A DNA stretch of 64,000 bases from Nioella ostreopsis (GCF_004000255.1 NZ_RCIQ01000002.1:1-64000); one strand, 5' to 3'. Numbered from the stretch's first letter, positions 53,952-63,037 are shown. A program made the numbers and translations. The notes: generated by a model not told the origin, from the sequence alone.

Positions 53952-54697
53952 CCGAGCTTCCCGCAAGCACGCAAAAGAAACTCGGGCTGGTGATCGACCT
54001 CGACACCTGCGTCGGCTGCCACGCCTGCGTCATTTCCTGCAAGGGCTGGAACACCGAGAACTATGGCGCGCCGCTGTCCGACATGGATGCCTATGGCGCC
54101 GATCCCTCGGGCACGTTCCTGAACCGCGTCCACAGCTACGAGATCACGCCGGCCGAAGGCCCCGCGCAGCTGGTCCATTTCCCCAAGTCGTGCCTCCATT
54201 GCGAAGACGCGCCCTGCGTCACCGTCTGCCCCACGGGGGCCAGCTACAAGCGGCAGGAAGACGGGATCGTTCTGGTCAATGAATCCGCCTGCATCGGTTG
54301 TGGGCTCTGCGCATGGGCCTGCCCCTACGGCGCGCGGGAGCTTGATGCGCTGGAAGGGGTGATGAAGAAATGCACCCTTTGCGTGGACCGCATCTATAAC
54401 GAGAACCTGCCCGAGGAAGACCGCCAGCCCGCCTGCGTGCGCACCTGCCCGGCGGGCGCGCGTCATTTCGGCGATCTGGGCGATCCCGACAGCGACGTGT
54501 CGCGCCTGGTGGCCGAACGTGGCGGCATGGACCTGATGCCCGAACAGGGCACCAAGCCCGTCAACAAATACCTGCCACCGCGTCCCAAGCAGGATGTGTC
54601 GCACGATATGGATATCCTCGCCCCCTTCCTCGAACCCGTCGCCGAAGACCCCAAGGGTTTCCTCGGCTGGCTGGACAAGGCACTGGAGAAGCTCTGA
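53948..54697 (+). CDS. soeB: Sulfite dehydrogenase iron-sulfur subunit
   Basis: A 249-residue ferredoxin-like electron-transfer subunit with four 4Fe-4S cluster motifs: CVGCHACVISCKGWN, CLHCEDAPCVTVCPTGA, CIGCGLCAWACPYGA, and the CTLC...PACVRTCPAGA pair. It carries electrons from SoeA to the membrane subunit SoeC. It overlaps the hydrolase gene and soeC by a few bases, showing one operon. The motifs alone fit any NrfC/DmsB-like subunit; the name depends on SoeA. Confidence 0.85.
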   Translation: MTELPASTQKKLGLVIDLDTCVGCHACVISCKGWNTENYGAPLSDMDAYGADPSGTFLNRVHSYEITPAEGPAQLVHFPKSCLHCEDAPCVTVCPTGASYKRQEDGIVLVNESACIGCGLCAWACPYGARELDALEGVMKKCTLCVDRIYNENLPEEDRQPACVRTCPAGARHFGDLGDPDSDVSRLVAERGGMDLMPEQGTKPVNKYLPPRPKQDVSHDMDILAPFLEPVAEDPKGFLGWLDKALEKL

Positions 54698-55578
54698 TGC
54701 ATCCCGCACCTTCCGTCATCATCTTTACCAGCTTTTCCGGCCTCGGTTTCGGGCTGCTTCTGTTCCTCGGCCTCGGATTTCCACCCGTCACGGGCTGGGT
54801 TGCGTTTGTCTTCTATGCCATCGCCTATGCGCTGGCCGTGGGCGGGCTGCTGGCCTCCGCCTTCCACCTGGGCAATCCGCAGCGGGCGCTGAAGGCGTTT
54901 ACCCAGTGGAAAACCAGCTGGCTCAGCCGCGAGGCGTGGCTGTCTGTCATGGCGTTGCTGGTCATGGCGGTTTACGCCTTCTGCGCCGTCTTCCTCGACA
55001 CCCGGCTGACGGTGATCGGCTGGATCGGCGCCGCCTTGTCGCTGCTCACCGTCTATTCCACCTCGATGATCTACGGGCAGCTCAAGACCGTGCCACGCTG
55101 GAACCAGCCCTTGACGCCGGTGCATCTGCTGACGCTTTCCATAGCAGGGGGCGCGCTCTTGGCCGGTCAGATGACCGTCGCCGCGGCCCTTCTGGCCTTG
55201 GCTGCCGCCGTGCAGGTGGCCCATTGGCAGGTTGGCGACGGTGCGCTGAAGGCGTCGGGCACCAATCTTGCCACGGCCACGGGCCTCGGCACGCCGGGCA
55301 GCATCCGCGCCTTCGAGCCGCCGCATACCGGCACGAACTACCTGCTGAAGGAATTCGTGCATGTGGTGGGCCGCAAGCATTCCCGCAAGCTGCGGATGAT
55401 CGCGCTGACCCTTGGCTATGGCCTGCCGGTTGTCCTGCTGATCATCCCCGGCGCGGGGCATGTGCTGGGGTTGCTCGCGGTCATCAGCCACGTGGCGGGC
55501 CTCGTCACCTCGCGCTGGCTGTTCTTCGCAGAGGCCGAGCATGTGGTCGGCCTCTATTACGGCAAACGCTCAGCCTGA
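54697..55578 (+). CDS. soeC: Sulfite dehydrogenase membrane anchor
   Basis: A 293-residue DmsC-type membrane protein with about eight hydrophobic helices that anchors SoeAB and passes electrons to quinone. The N-terminal PSVIIFTSFSGLGFGLLLFLGLG helix and GGLLASAFHLGNPQRALKAF are typical of DmsC anchors. Its start overlaps the soeB stop (TGATG). It converges on the RpiR gene, with the two 3' ends overlapping by 9 bases. Confidence 0.83.
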   Translation: MHPAPSVIIFTSFSGLGFGLLLFLGLGFPPVTGWVAFVFYAIAYALAVGGLLASAFHLGNPQRALKAFTQWKTSWLSREAWLSVMALLVMAVYAFCAVFLDTRLTVIGWIGAALSLLTVYSTSMIYGQLKTVPRWNQPLTPVHLLTLSIAGGALLAGQMTVAAALLALAAAVQVAHWQVGDGALKASGTNLATATGLGTPGSIRAFEPPHTGTNYLLKEFVHVVGRKHSRKLRMIALTLGYGLPVVLLIIPGAGHVLGLLAVISHVAGLVTSRWLFFAEAEHVVGLYYGKRSA

Positions 55579-56454
55579 GCCCTCTGGCCGCGCCCCGGGC
55601 GCGGTCTGCACGTAGCCGCCGAATTCCAGCATCCGGTCTTCGTAATCGGCGATCCGCTGTGCAGCGGTGTCGCTGCGCGCGATCATCTCGCCCACCAGCA
55701 CCTCGGCCAGCGCGAACGAGGCTCCTTGCGAGGGCAGGGGTTGCGGCCCGTCCATCGGCAGGCAGAAGACCACGTCGGCCCCCCGCGCCACGGGCGAGAC
55801 ATAGCTGTCTGTGATGGCAATGACCCGCGCCCCGCGCGCCAACGCCGCCTCATAGGCGCGCACGACCTCGGAGGAATAGAGCGAGAAGGTGATCACGATC
55901 ACCACGTCCCGTGGTCCCGTCGAGGTGATGGCATCCGCGATGCCGCCGGGTTCGTTCAGCGGCGGCGCAAAGCTGTCGAAGGCCATGCGGCCCGAATAGC
56001 TGAGGTAATGGGCCAGCGAAAAGCAGCTGCGCACGCCGACGACGAAGATACGCTCTGCCGCTTCCAGCAGGTCCACCGCCTCGCTCACCCGCTGGATATT
56101 CGCCTCGGAAAACAGCGCGTCCAGGTTCTTGTGCGCTGATTCGCGAATCCGGGCCGTCAGGGCCGCCGTTCCCCCGGATCTCAGCTGTTTTGCCCGCGAT
56201 CCGTACATTCCGCCCTCGCCCCGCAGGGCCGCCTGAAAGGCCGTTCGGCAAGGTTCGTAGCCGGAAAACCCAAGCGCAACGGCCAGACGAAACACCGTGT
56301 TTGCATTGACATCAGCCCGTTTCGCCAGCGCCCTGACGGAGTGAAACGCCATCTCCTGCGGATGCTTCAAAGCCCATGCAGCAAGGCGCGAAACCTTGGG
56401 AGACGCAGTGTGAACCTGCTCGGCCAGGGCCTGTCTGAGATCGTCAAGAGTCAT
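55570..56454 (-). CDS. MurR/RpiR-family regulator of the TAXI-TRAP/aminotransferase module
   Basis: A 294-residue regulator with HTH_6 (about 5-85, with ALAKRADVNANTVFRLAVALGFSGYE) and a SIS domain (about 125-260, IFVVGVRSCFSLAHYLSYS, VIVITFSLYSSEVV). It is divergent from the TAXI receptor gene by 120 bases, which hold three same-direction TGTTTCA copies. It therefore probably controls the TAXI transporter and the genes behind it. Its ligand may be a phosphorylated or other sugar-like metabolite, but this cannot be read from sequence. Confidence 0.88.
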   Translation of the reverse strand: MTLDDLRQALAEQVHTASPKVSRLAAWALKHPQEMAFHSVRALAKRADVNANTVFRLAVALGFSGYEPCRTAFQAALRGEGGMYGSRAKQLRSGGTAALTARIRESAHKNLDALFSEANIQRVSEAVDLLEAAERIFVVGVRSCFSLAHYLSYSGRMAFDSFAPPLNEPGGIADAITSTGPRDVVIVITFSLYSSEVVRAYEAALARGARVIAITDSYVSPVARGADVVFCLPMDGPQPLPSQGASFALAEVLVGEMIARSDTAAQRIADYEDRMLEFGGYVQTAPGARPEGSG

Positions 56455-56471
56455 GTCAAAGGGACCGTTAC

Positions 56472-56549
56472 TGTTTCATTCCCGAACGTTTGATTTATGT
56501 CTTGACGAATTTCAATGGTTTGTTTCACCTGACCGGCATCCGTGTTTCA
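56472..56549. promoter_or_regulatory. Three TGTTTCA direct repeats upstream of the TAXI gene
   Basis: Identical TGTTTCA heptamers at 56472, 56521 and 56543, all on the plus strand, 49 and 22 bases apart. They lie in the divergent gap between the RpiR and TAXI genes and could be a regulator array. Confidence 0.45.
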
Positions 56550-56574
56550 CTTCGGATCAATTGGGAGAGAATTC

Positions 56575-57546
56575 ATGAACAAACACTTGGTTGGCGCCGT
56601 CGTGGCGGCCGCGACTGCATTTGGTGCAGGCGCTGTTTCGGCTCAGGATCAGACCTTCGTCACCATCGGCACCGGCGGCGTGACCGGCGTGTACTACCCG
56701 ACCGGCGGCGCGATCTGCCGTCTGGTGAACCGGGGCCGCTCTGAGCATGGCATCCGCTGCGGCGTCGAATCCACCGGCGGCTCGGTCTACAATATCAACG
56801 CGGTGCGCGGCGGAGAGCTGGAATTCGGCGTGGCGCAGTCCGATTGGCAGTACCACGCCTATAACGGCACCTCACGCTTTGAAGAGCAGGGCGCCTTCGA
56901 GGGCCTGCGCGCTGTCTTCTCGGTGCATCCCGAGCCCTTCACCGTGGTCGCCCGTGCCGATGCCGGGATCGAGAACTTCGAAGACCTTCAAGGCATGCGC
57001 GTGAATGTGGGCAACCCCGGCTCCGGTCAGCGCGGCACGATGGAAGTGCTGATGGAGGCCATGGGCTGGACGATGGACGACTTCGCCATCGCGTCAGAGC
57101 TTCAGGCCGCCGAACAGTCCCAGGCGCTGTGCGACAACAACATCGACGCGATGGTCTACACCGTCGGTCACCCCTCCGGCTCCATCCAGGAAGCGACCAC
57201 CGCCTGTGACTCGGTCCTCGTGAATGTCACCGGCGACGCGGTCGACATGCTGGTTGCCGAAAACCCGTTCTACCGCACCGCCACCATCCCCGGCGGCATG
57301 TATCGCGGAAATGACGAAGACACGATGACCTTCGGTGTCGGCGCGACCTTCGTCACATCCGCCGATGTGCCCGATGACGTGGTCTACGAAATCGTCCGCG
57401 CGGTGATGGAAAACATCGACCAGTTCCGCAGCCTGCACCCGGCCTTCGCCAATCTCGACCCGGCGGAAATGGCCAATGACGGTCTCAGCGCGCCCCTGCA
57501 CCCCGGTGCCGAGCGCTACTACCGCGAGGCCGGCCTGATCGAGTGA
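56575..57546 (+). CDS. TAXI-type TRAP transporter receptor
   Basis: A 323-residue periplasmic receptor. A signal peptide ends at AVSA before QDQTFVTIGTGGVTGVYYP, which is the TAXI hallmark. RGGELEFGVAQSDWQYHAY and MRVNVGNPGSGQRGTMEVL are further family motifs. GGGAGAGA precedes the ATG. It delivers an unknown ligand (known members take glutamate or other oxo/amino acids) to the fused permease 89 bases downstream. Confidence 0.9.
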   Translation: MNKHLVGAVVAAATAFGAGAVSAQDQTFVTIGTGGVTGVYYPTGGAICRLVNRGRSEHGIRCGVESTGGSVYNINAVRGGELEFGVAQSDWQYHAYNGTSRFEEQGAFEGLRAVFSVHPEPFTVVARADAGIENFEDLQGMRVNVGNPGSGQRGTMEVLMEAMGWTMDDFAIASELQAAEQSQALCDNNIDAMVYTVGHPSGSIQEATTACDSVLVNVTGDAVDMLVAENPFYRTATIPGGMYRGNDEDTMTFGVGATFVTSADVPDDVVYEIVRAVMENIDQFRSLHPAFANLDPAEMANDGLSAPLHPGAERYYREAGLIE

Positions 57547-57635
57547 TCGGCCCCATCTGATCTGTCCCGCGGCGCCATTGCGTGCCGCGGGGCCCAAAAA
57601 GAATTCCGTTTCAAGGATGTGACGAGGGTGGCGCG

Positions 57636-60278
57636 ATGACCGAACCGAACGAGGGGCGCGAAGGGCGCCAGTTCTCCGACGAGGAACTTCAGGATCTGGT
57701 CGCCAGCACCGATAGCGGCGCGCGCGATCCATCGAACCGCTCCATCGCGTTGCTGATTTCGGGCCTTGCCCTTGCGTGGTCGCTGTTCCAGCTCTGGATT
57801 GCGCAACCGCAGCTCTGGTTCGGGGAATATCTGCCGGTCCTCAATTCCTCGCAGACCCGGCCCATCCACCTGACCTTCGCCGTGCTCCTGGCCTTCATGG
57901 CCTACCCGGCCTTCAAATCCTCGCCGCGCCACCATATTCCGATTGTCGACTGGCTGCTGGCGCTCGCGGCAGGCGGAACGGCCTTCTATGTCTTCTGGTT
58001 CTCCGATGAACTGGCTCTGACGGCCCGATCCGGCCTGCCCACACAGACACAGGTAATCGTCGGCGCCATCGGCATGATCTGCCTGCTGGAGGCCAGCCGC
58101 CGCGCGCTTGGCCCCGCGCTGACCATCGTCGGATCGGTCTTCGCGCTCTACGGCTATATGGGGCAGGGCTTGCTGATCCCCGAACTGATCGAGCATGAAG
58201 GGATTTCCTTCACCTCGCTGATGAATGCGCTCTGGCTCGATACCGCCGGTGTCTTCGGCATCCCGCTTGGCGTTTCAACCGCCTTCGTCTTCCTCTTCGT
58301 CCTTTTCGGCTCGCTGCTCGATAAGGCGGGGGCAGGGAATTACTTCATCAAGCTGGCCTTCGCGGGGCTCGGCCACCTGCGCGGCGGGCCTGCCAAGGCG
58401 GCGGTTGTGGGCTCGGCCATGACCGGCCTCATCTCCGGTTCCTCCATCGCCAATGTGGTCACCACCGGCACCTTTACCATCCCGCTGATGAAGCGGGTGG
58501 GCTTCACCAATGAACAGGCCGGATCGGTCGAGGTCGCGTCCTCGGTCAATGGCCAGATCATGCCCCCCGTCATGGGGGCCGCCGCCTTCCTGATGGTGGA
58601 ATTCATCGGCATTTCCTATGTCGAGGTCATCAAGCACGCCTTCATTCCCGCCGTGATCTCCTACATCGCGCTGGTCTATATCGTGCATCTGGAGGCGCTG
58701 AAAAAGAACATGCCGGCATTGGGGGAGGCCAAGAGCTTCACCGGCATGATCGTCAAGTTTCTCATCGGTTTCGCCGTTGCAGGCGCGGGCTTCACGGCGC
58801 TGATCTATGGGGTCGGTGCGCTGAAGGCGGCAACGCCCGCCCTCTCCGGCCCGATCATGATGGCCTTGCTGGCGGCGCTTTACCTGTGGCTCGTCTCCAT
58901 CGCCGCCAGGCGCCCAGATCTGGAGGTCGACGACCCCAACGCCAAGGAGATCAAGCTACCCACGGTGGCCGAGGTCTACGCCACCGGCCTGCATTACATC
59001 CTGCCCATCGTGGTGCTGGTCTGGTTCCTGATGGTGGAACGCCAAAGCCCCGCGAAATCGGCCTTCTACGCCACCTGTCTGATGCTGTTCATCATCGTCA
59101 CGCAGCGGCCCCTGAAGGCGATCTTCCGGGGGCAGGGCGCACAGATGGCGGCCGAATTCCGGGGCGGTTTCGATGATCTGAAAGAGGGCCTGATTGCCGG
59201 TGCCCGCAACATGATCGGCATCGGCGTTGCCACGGCAGCGGCGGGCATCATCGTGGCCATCGTCACCAAGACGCCGATCGGCACCGAACTGGCCGGGCTG
59301 GTCGAACAGCTTTCGGGTGGCAGCCTGATCCTGATGCTGATCTTCGTAGGGATCTTTTCGCTCATTCTCGGGATGGGCCTGCCCACCACCGCCAACTATA
59401 TCGTCGTGTCGTCGCTCATGGCCTCGGTCGTGGTGTCGCTCGGCGCGCAGGAAGGGCTGATCGTTCCCCTGATCGCGGCGCATCTCTTCGTCTTCTATTT
59501 CGGCATCATGGCCGATGTGACTCCGCCCGTGGGGCTGGCCAGTTTCGCAGCCGCTGCCGTGTCCGGGGGCGATCCGATCAAGACCGGTTTCACCGCCTTT
59601 TTCTACAGCCTGCGCACCGTGGCGCTGCCCTTCCTGTTCATCTTCAACCCGACGCTCATCCTTTATGGCGTCGATCTCGGCACCTGGGCGGGCATAGGGC
59701 AGGCGGCCTTCATCTTCGTCATCGCCACCTTCGCCATGCTGCTCTTTGCCGCCGCCACCCAGGGCTATTTCCTGGCCAAGAGCTATATCCACGAAAGCGC
59801 GGCCCTGCTTCTGGTGGCCTTCACCCTCTTCGTGCCGAATGTCTGGCTCGACATGGTGCAGCCCCCGTTCCGCGACGTGCCCCCCGCGCAGCTCGAAGCG
59901 GCCGTCGAGGCCGCCCATGACGGATCGTCCCTGCGCCTGCTGATCGAGGGGCCGGATTTCAACACCGGTGACATCACCTCCACCACGCTCGTCATGCAGA
60001 TCGAGGGCGAGGGCAGCGCTGCAGACCGCATCGACGCAAGTGGCCTGCTGCTCTTCCCCGAGGGCGATGTGGTGCGGCTCGATGAACCGATGTTCGGCTC
60101 TGATACCGCCGAGGCGCTGGCCGATTTCGACTTCTACGCCGATGAACCCGTGCGCCTCGCCTCGGTCCAGACCGCCGCCGACCGCCTGCCCGCGCAGATC
60201 TTCTTTATCCCGGCCCTGCTGCTGCTAGGATTGGTTATCCTGCTGCAACGCCGCCGCCAGACTCAACCGGCCTTCTGA
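57636..60278 (+). CDS. Fused 4TM/12TM TRAP transporter permease with C-terminal DUF3394-like domain
   Basis: An 880-residue membrane protein with the small (DctQ-like) and large (DctM-like) permease regions in one chain: early helices, then the large permease with GSAMTGLISGSSIANVVTTGTF and GLPTTANYIVVSSLMASVVV, and TPPVGLASFAAAA, then a soluble C-terminal domain with a final helix IFFIPALLLLGLVILL. This fusion is normal for TAXI-type TRAP systems, and the soluble tail fits DUF3394. The ATG at 57636 is preceded by GAGGG; the frame is open to 57582. It is the partner of the receptor at 56575. Confidence 0.9.
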   Translation: MTEPNEGREGRQFSDEELQDLVASTDSGARDPSNRSIALLISGLALAWSLFQLWIAQPQLWFGEYLPVLNSSQTRPIHLTFAVLLAFMAYPAFKSSPRHHIPIVDWLLALAAGGTAFYVFWFSDELALTARSGLPTQTQVIVGAIGMICLLEASRRALGPALTIVGSVFALYGYMGQGLLIPELIEHEGISFTSLMNALWLDTAGVFGIPLGVSTAFVFLFVLFGSLLDKAGAGNYFIKLAFAGLGHLRGGPAKAAVVGSAMTGLISGSSIANVVTTGTFTIPLMKRVGFTNEQAGSVEVASSVNGQIMPPVMGAAAFLMVEFIGISYVEVIKHAFIPAVISYIALVYIVHLEALKKNMPALGEAKSFTGMIVKFLIGFAVAGAGFTALIYGVGALKAATPALSGPIMMALLAALYLWLVSIAARRPDLEVDDPNAKEIKLPTVAEVYATGLHYILPIVVLVWFLMVERQSPAKSAFYATCLMLFIIVTQRPLKAIFRGQGAQMAAEFRGGFDDLKEGLIAGARNMIGIGVATAAAGIIVAIVTKTPIGTELAGLVEQLSGGSLILMLIFVGIFSLILGMGLPTTANYIVVSSLMASVVVSLGAQEGLIVPLIAAHLFVFYFGIMADVTPPVGLASFAAAAVSGGDPIKTGFTAFFYSLRTVALPFLFIFNPTLILYGVDLGTWAGIGQAAFIFVIATFAMLLFAAATQGYFLAKSYIHESAALLLVAFTLFVPNVWLDMVQPPFRDVPPAQLEAAVEAAHDGSSLRLLIEGPDFNTGDITSTTLVMQIEGEGSAADRIDASGLLLFPEGDVVRLDEPMFGSDTAEALADFDFYADEPVRLASVQTAADRLPAQIFFIPALLLLGLVILLQRRRQTQPAF

Positions 60279-60289
60279 GGACCCGCCCC

Positions 60290-60721
60290 ATGTTCACATC
60301 CATCCTCCTGCCCATCGACCTGTCCGACGAGGCCACCTGGACCAAGGCCCTGCCCGCCGCCGTGAAGCTGGCCCAATACGAGGGCGCAACGCTCCATATC
60401 GCCACCGTGGTCCCCGATTTCGGCATGTCCGTCGTGGGCAGCTATTTCCCCGAAGGGTTCGAGGAAAAGGCGATGCACGAGGTCGGCGAACAGCTGACCG
60501 GTTTCGTCAACGCCCACGTCCCCGACGAAATAGAAGTGCATCCCCATGTCCTGCATGGCCGCGTCTATGACCAGATCATCGAGGCCGCCAATCGCGTCGG
60601 CGCAGACGTGATCGTCATGGGCTCTCACCGGCCCGAGCTGAAAGACTACCTCCTTGGCCCCAACGCCGCCCGCGTCGTGCGCCATGCCACCCAATCCGTT
60701 TTCGTCGTCCGCGGAGAATAG
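60290..60721 (+). CDS. Universal stress protein (UspA family)
   Basis: A 143-residue UspA-type protein: N-terminal FTSILLPIDLSDEA and C-terminal GADVIVMGSHRPELKDYLLGPNAARVVRHATQSVFVV, whose Gly-rich loop GS..GPNA is the ATP-binding pattern. It follows the permease by 11 bases. Usp proteins next to TRAP genes can bind ATP and tune uptake (TeaD of the Halomonas ectoine system is the known case), so a similar role here is likely. Confidence 0.9.
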   Translation: MFTSILLPIDLSDEATWTKALPAAVKLAQYEGATLHIATVVPDFGMSVVGSYFPEGFEEKAMHEVGEQLTGFVNAHVPDEIEVHPHVLHGRVYDQIIEAANRVGADVIVMGSHRPELKDYLLGPNAARVVRHATQSVFVVRGE

Positions 60722-60725
60722 ACCG

Positions 60726-62051
60726 ATGACATCCCATATGTTCGGGCGTGGCCCCGGACCCCTTCCCACGGCTGTGCGCGGCGAAGGGTGCTATATCTAT
60801 GACTCAGAAGGCCGCGCCTATCTCGACGGCTCGGGCGGCGCGGCGGTCTCCTGCCTTGGCCATTCGGACGCGGAGGTGCGCGCCGCCATCCATGCGCAAT
60901 TGGACAAGATCGCCTTCGCCCATACCGGGTTCTTCACGTCCGAACCGGCGGAGGCCCTGGCCGACCTGCTGATCGCGAATGCGCCCGACGGCATCGACAA
61001 GGTCTATCTGCTCTCCGGCGGGTCCGAGGCGGTGGAAGCCGCGATCAAGCTCGCCCGGCAATACCACCTCGAAACCGGCCAGCCGCAACGCCACAAGCTG
61101 ATTGCCCGCAGGCAGAGCTACCACGGCAACACGCTCGGCGCGCTGGCGGCGGGCGGCAATGCCTGGCGGCGGGAAAAATACGCGCCCCTGCTGGTGGAAA
61201 CCCACCACATCATGCCCTGTTTCGAATACCGCGAGCGCCAGGAGGGCGAAAGCGAATGGGATTTCGGCCAGCGCGCCGCCAATGCGCTGGAAGAGGAAAT
61301 CCTGCGCCAGGGGCCAGTGACCGTCATGGCTTTCATCGCCGAACCCGTGGTGGGCGCCACCGCAGGCGCGGTTCCGGCGGTTGAGGGCTATTTCAAGCGC
61401 ATCCGGCAGATCTGCGATCAATATGGCGTGCTCCTCATCCTCGATGAGGTCATGTGCGGCATGGGCCGGACCGGGCACCTGTTTGCCTGCGAGGCAGATG
61501 GGATTTCCCCCGATATCGTCACCATCGCCAAGGGCCTCGGTGCGGGCTACGCCCCGATCGGAGCCATGCTCGCGTCCTCCAAGATCTATCAGGCCATCGA
61601 ACAGGGCTCCGGCAGCTTCCAGCACGGCCACACCTATCATGGCCACCCGCTTGCCGCCGCCGCCGGTCAGGCGGTGGTCAGCGCCATCGTGAACCGCAAC
61701 CTCTGCGACCGGGTAAAAGCGCAAGGTGACGTGCTGCAGGCCGCCCTGCACGAGACCTTCGGCCAGCACGCCCATGTGGGCGACCTGCGCGGGCGCGGGC
61801 TCTTTCGAGGGGTGGAGCTGGTCGAGGACCGGGCCACGAAACGCCCCTTTGACCCGGCGCGCAAGCTGCACCTGAAGGTCAAGAAGGCCGCCATGGCCGA
61901 GGGGCTGATCTGCTACCCGGCAGGCGGCACCGTGAACGGGCGCGAAGGTGATCACATCCTGCTCGCGCCCCCCTTCATCATTTCCGATGATCAGATCGGC
62001 GAGTTGGTGGGCAAACTCTCCCGCGCCGTGGAAATCGCACTGGCCCAATGA
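60726..62051 (+). CDS. Class III aminotransferase (omega-amino acid type)
   Basis: A 441-residue PLP enzyme with the pattern of omega-aminotransferases: GEGCYIYDSEGRAYLDGSGG at the N-terminus, LSGGSEAVEAAIKLAR, the Asp in LILDEVMCGMGRTG, and the PLP Lys in VTIAKGLGAGYAPIGAM. The start ATG at 60726 is 2 bases after the Usp stop; an ATG at 60738 is also possible. It overlaps the BKACE gene by ATGA. It would convert an amine or beta-amino acid into an aldehyde or beta-keto acid, the latter being what BKACE uses. Confidence 0.88.
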   Translation: MTSHMFGRGPGPLPTAVRGEGCYIYDSEGRAYLDGSGGAAVSCLGHSDAEVRAAIHAQLDKIAFAHTGFFTSEPAEALADLLIANAPDGIDKVYLLSGGSEAVEAAIKLARQYHLETGQPQRHKLIARRQSYHGNTLGALAAGGNAWRREKYAPLLVETHHIMPCFEYRERQEGESEWDFGQRAANALEEEILRQGPVTVMAFIAEPVVGATAGAVPAVEGYFKRIRQICDQYGVLLILDEVMCGMGRTGHLFACEADGISPDIVTIAKGLGAGYAPIGAMLASSKIYQAIEQGSGSFQHGHTYHGHPLAAAAGQAVVSAIVNRNLCDRVKAQGDVLQAALHETFGQHAHVGDLRGRGLFRGVELVEDRATKRPFDPARKLHLKVKKAAMAEGLICYPAGGTVNGREGDHILLAPPFIISDDQIGELVGKLSRAVEIALAQ

Positions 62052-62878
62052 CCCGCCTCACATCGCTGCCGCAGATCATGCTGGCCCCCAACGGGGCCCG
62101 CAAGACCAAGGCCGACCACCCCGCTTTGCCGATGACCATCGCCGAGACGGTCGCCGCCGCCCGCGCCGCCCATGCCGAAGGCGCAGGCGCGCTCCACGCT
62201 CATGTGCGCGATGCGGCGGGCGGCCACAGCCTCGATCCCGGCCTCTACCGGGAACTCATCGCGGAGATGGCCAGGGTGGTGCCGGACATGCCCGTTCAGA
62301 TCACCACCGAGGCCGCAGGCCGCTACAGCCCCGCAGATCAGCGCGCCGTGGTCCGTGAGGTGCTTCCCGAAGGCGTTTCCGTTGCCCTCAGCGAAATGTG
62401 GCCCGCCAACGCCCCGGATGACGAGGCCAGCCGCTTCTATCACTGGGCGGCAGAGGCGGGTATCGCCGTTCAACACATCCTCTACAGCCCCGCCGATCTC
62501 TCCCGGCTGGTCCGTCTCGTGTCCGGCGGGCATATTCCGGCCCCCCTCCAACTACTCTACGTGCTCGGCCGCTACCTGCCGCCGCAACCGGCAACCCCGG
62601 AGGCGCTGACCGGATTCCTGACCGCCGCCAGCGCGCTTCCCGAACGCCCCGACTGGGCCGCCTGCGCCTTCGGCCCGCAGGAAACCGACTGTCTGCTGGC
62701 AGCGATCAAGGCAGGCGGCAAGGCCCGCATCGGGTTCGAAAACAATCTCACCTCCCCTGATGGCACCCCCGCGCCGGACAATGCCGCAAGAGTGGCGGAT
62801 CTCATCCGCAGGCTCCCGGTCTCAAGTCGGCTCTCCAGCCGAAACCGCATCCCTCCCCGGGCGTCATCGCCGCTCTGA
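62048..62878 (+). CDS. Beta-keto acid cleavage enzyme (BKACE, PF05853)
   Basis: A 276-residue zinc TIM-barrel enzyme related to 3-keto-5-aminohexanoate cleavage enzyme. The metal ligands are HxH in LHAHVRD and Glu in IGFENNL. MLAPNGARKTKADHPALP at the N-terminus marks a sub-branch of the family. BKACE enzymes transfer CoA-linked acetyl to a beta-keto acid, giving acetoacetate and a new acyl-CoA. Coupled to the aminotransferase by an ATGA overlap, it suggests breakdown of a beta-amino acid-like compound. The substrate is unknown. Confidence 0.88.
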   Translation: MTRLTSLPQIMLAPNGARKTKADHPALPMTIAETVAAARAAHAEGAGALHAHVRDAAGGHSLDPGLYRELIAEMARVVPDMPVQITTEAAGRYSPADQRAVVREVLPEGVSVALSEMWPANAPDDEASRFYHWAAEAGIAVQHILYSPADLSRLVRLVSGGHIPAPLQLLYVLGRYLPPQPATPEALTGFLTAASALPERPDWAACAFGPQETDCLLAAIKAGGKARIGFENNLTSPDGTPAPDNAARVADLIRRLPVSSRLSSRNRIPPRASSPL

Positions 62879-62917
62879 CCGGCCTTCACCACCGATTAAC
62901 CTTAACGCGCCCCGCCC

Positions 62918-62950
62918 TTTCATCTTGGCGGTAAATACCTCCGCCGGAGG
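62918..62950 (+). repeat. TTTCATCTTGG/AAATACCTC intergenic motif, second copy
   Basis: TTTCATCTTGG (62918-62928), AAATACCTC and then a CCTCCG-c-CGGAGG hairpin (62938-62950). It repeats the start of the element after hemC at 2770. It lies 40 bases after the BKACE stop and probably marks the 3' end of that operon. Confidence 0.6.
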
Positions 62951-63037
62951 CATCCTGCCCTCACCACCGTCCAACCGACTGAGACGGCAGACCTTCCCCG
63001 ATCCCCTCCGATCCGATTCGCCCGCCTTTCACATCGC

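Noticed and set aside
55570-55578. Overlap of the soeC and RpiR 3' ends as a sign of misannotation
   Set aside because: Short convergent overlaps are common in compact genomes, and both proteins end where their families do.
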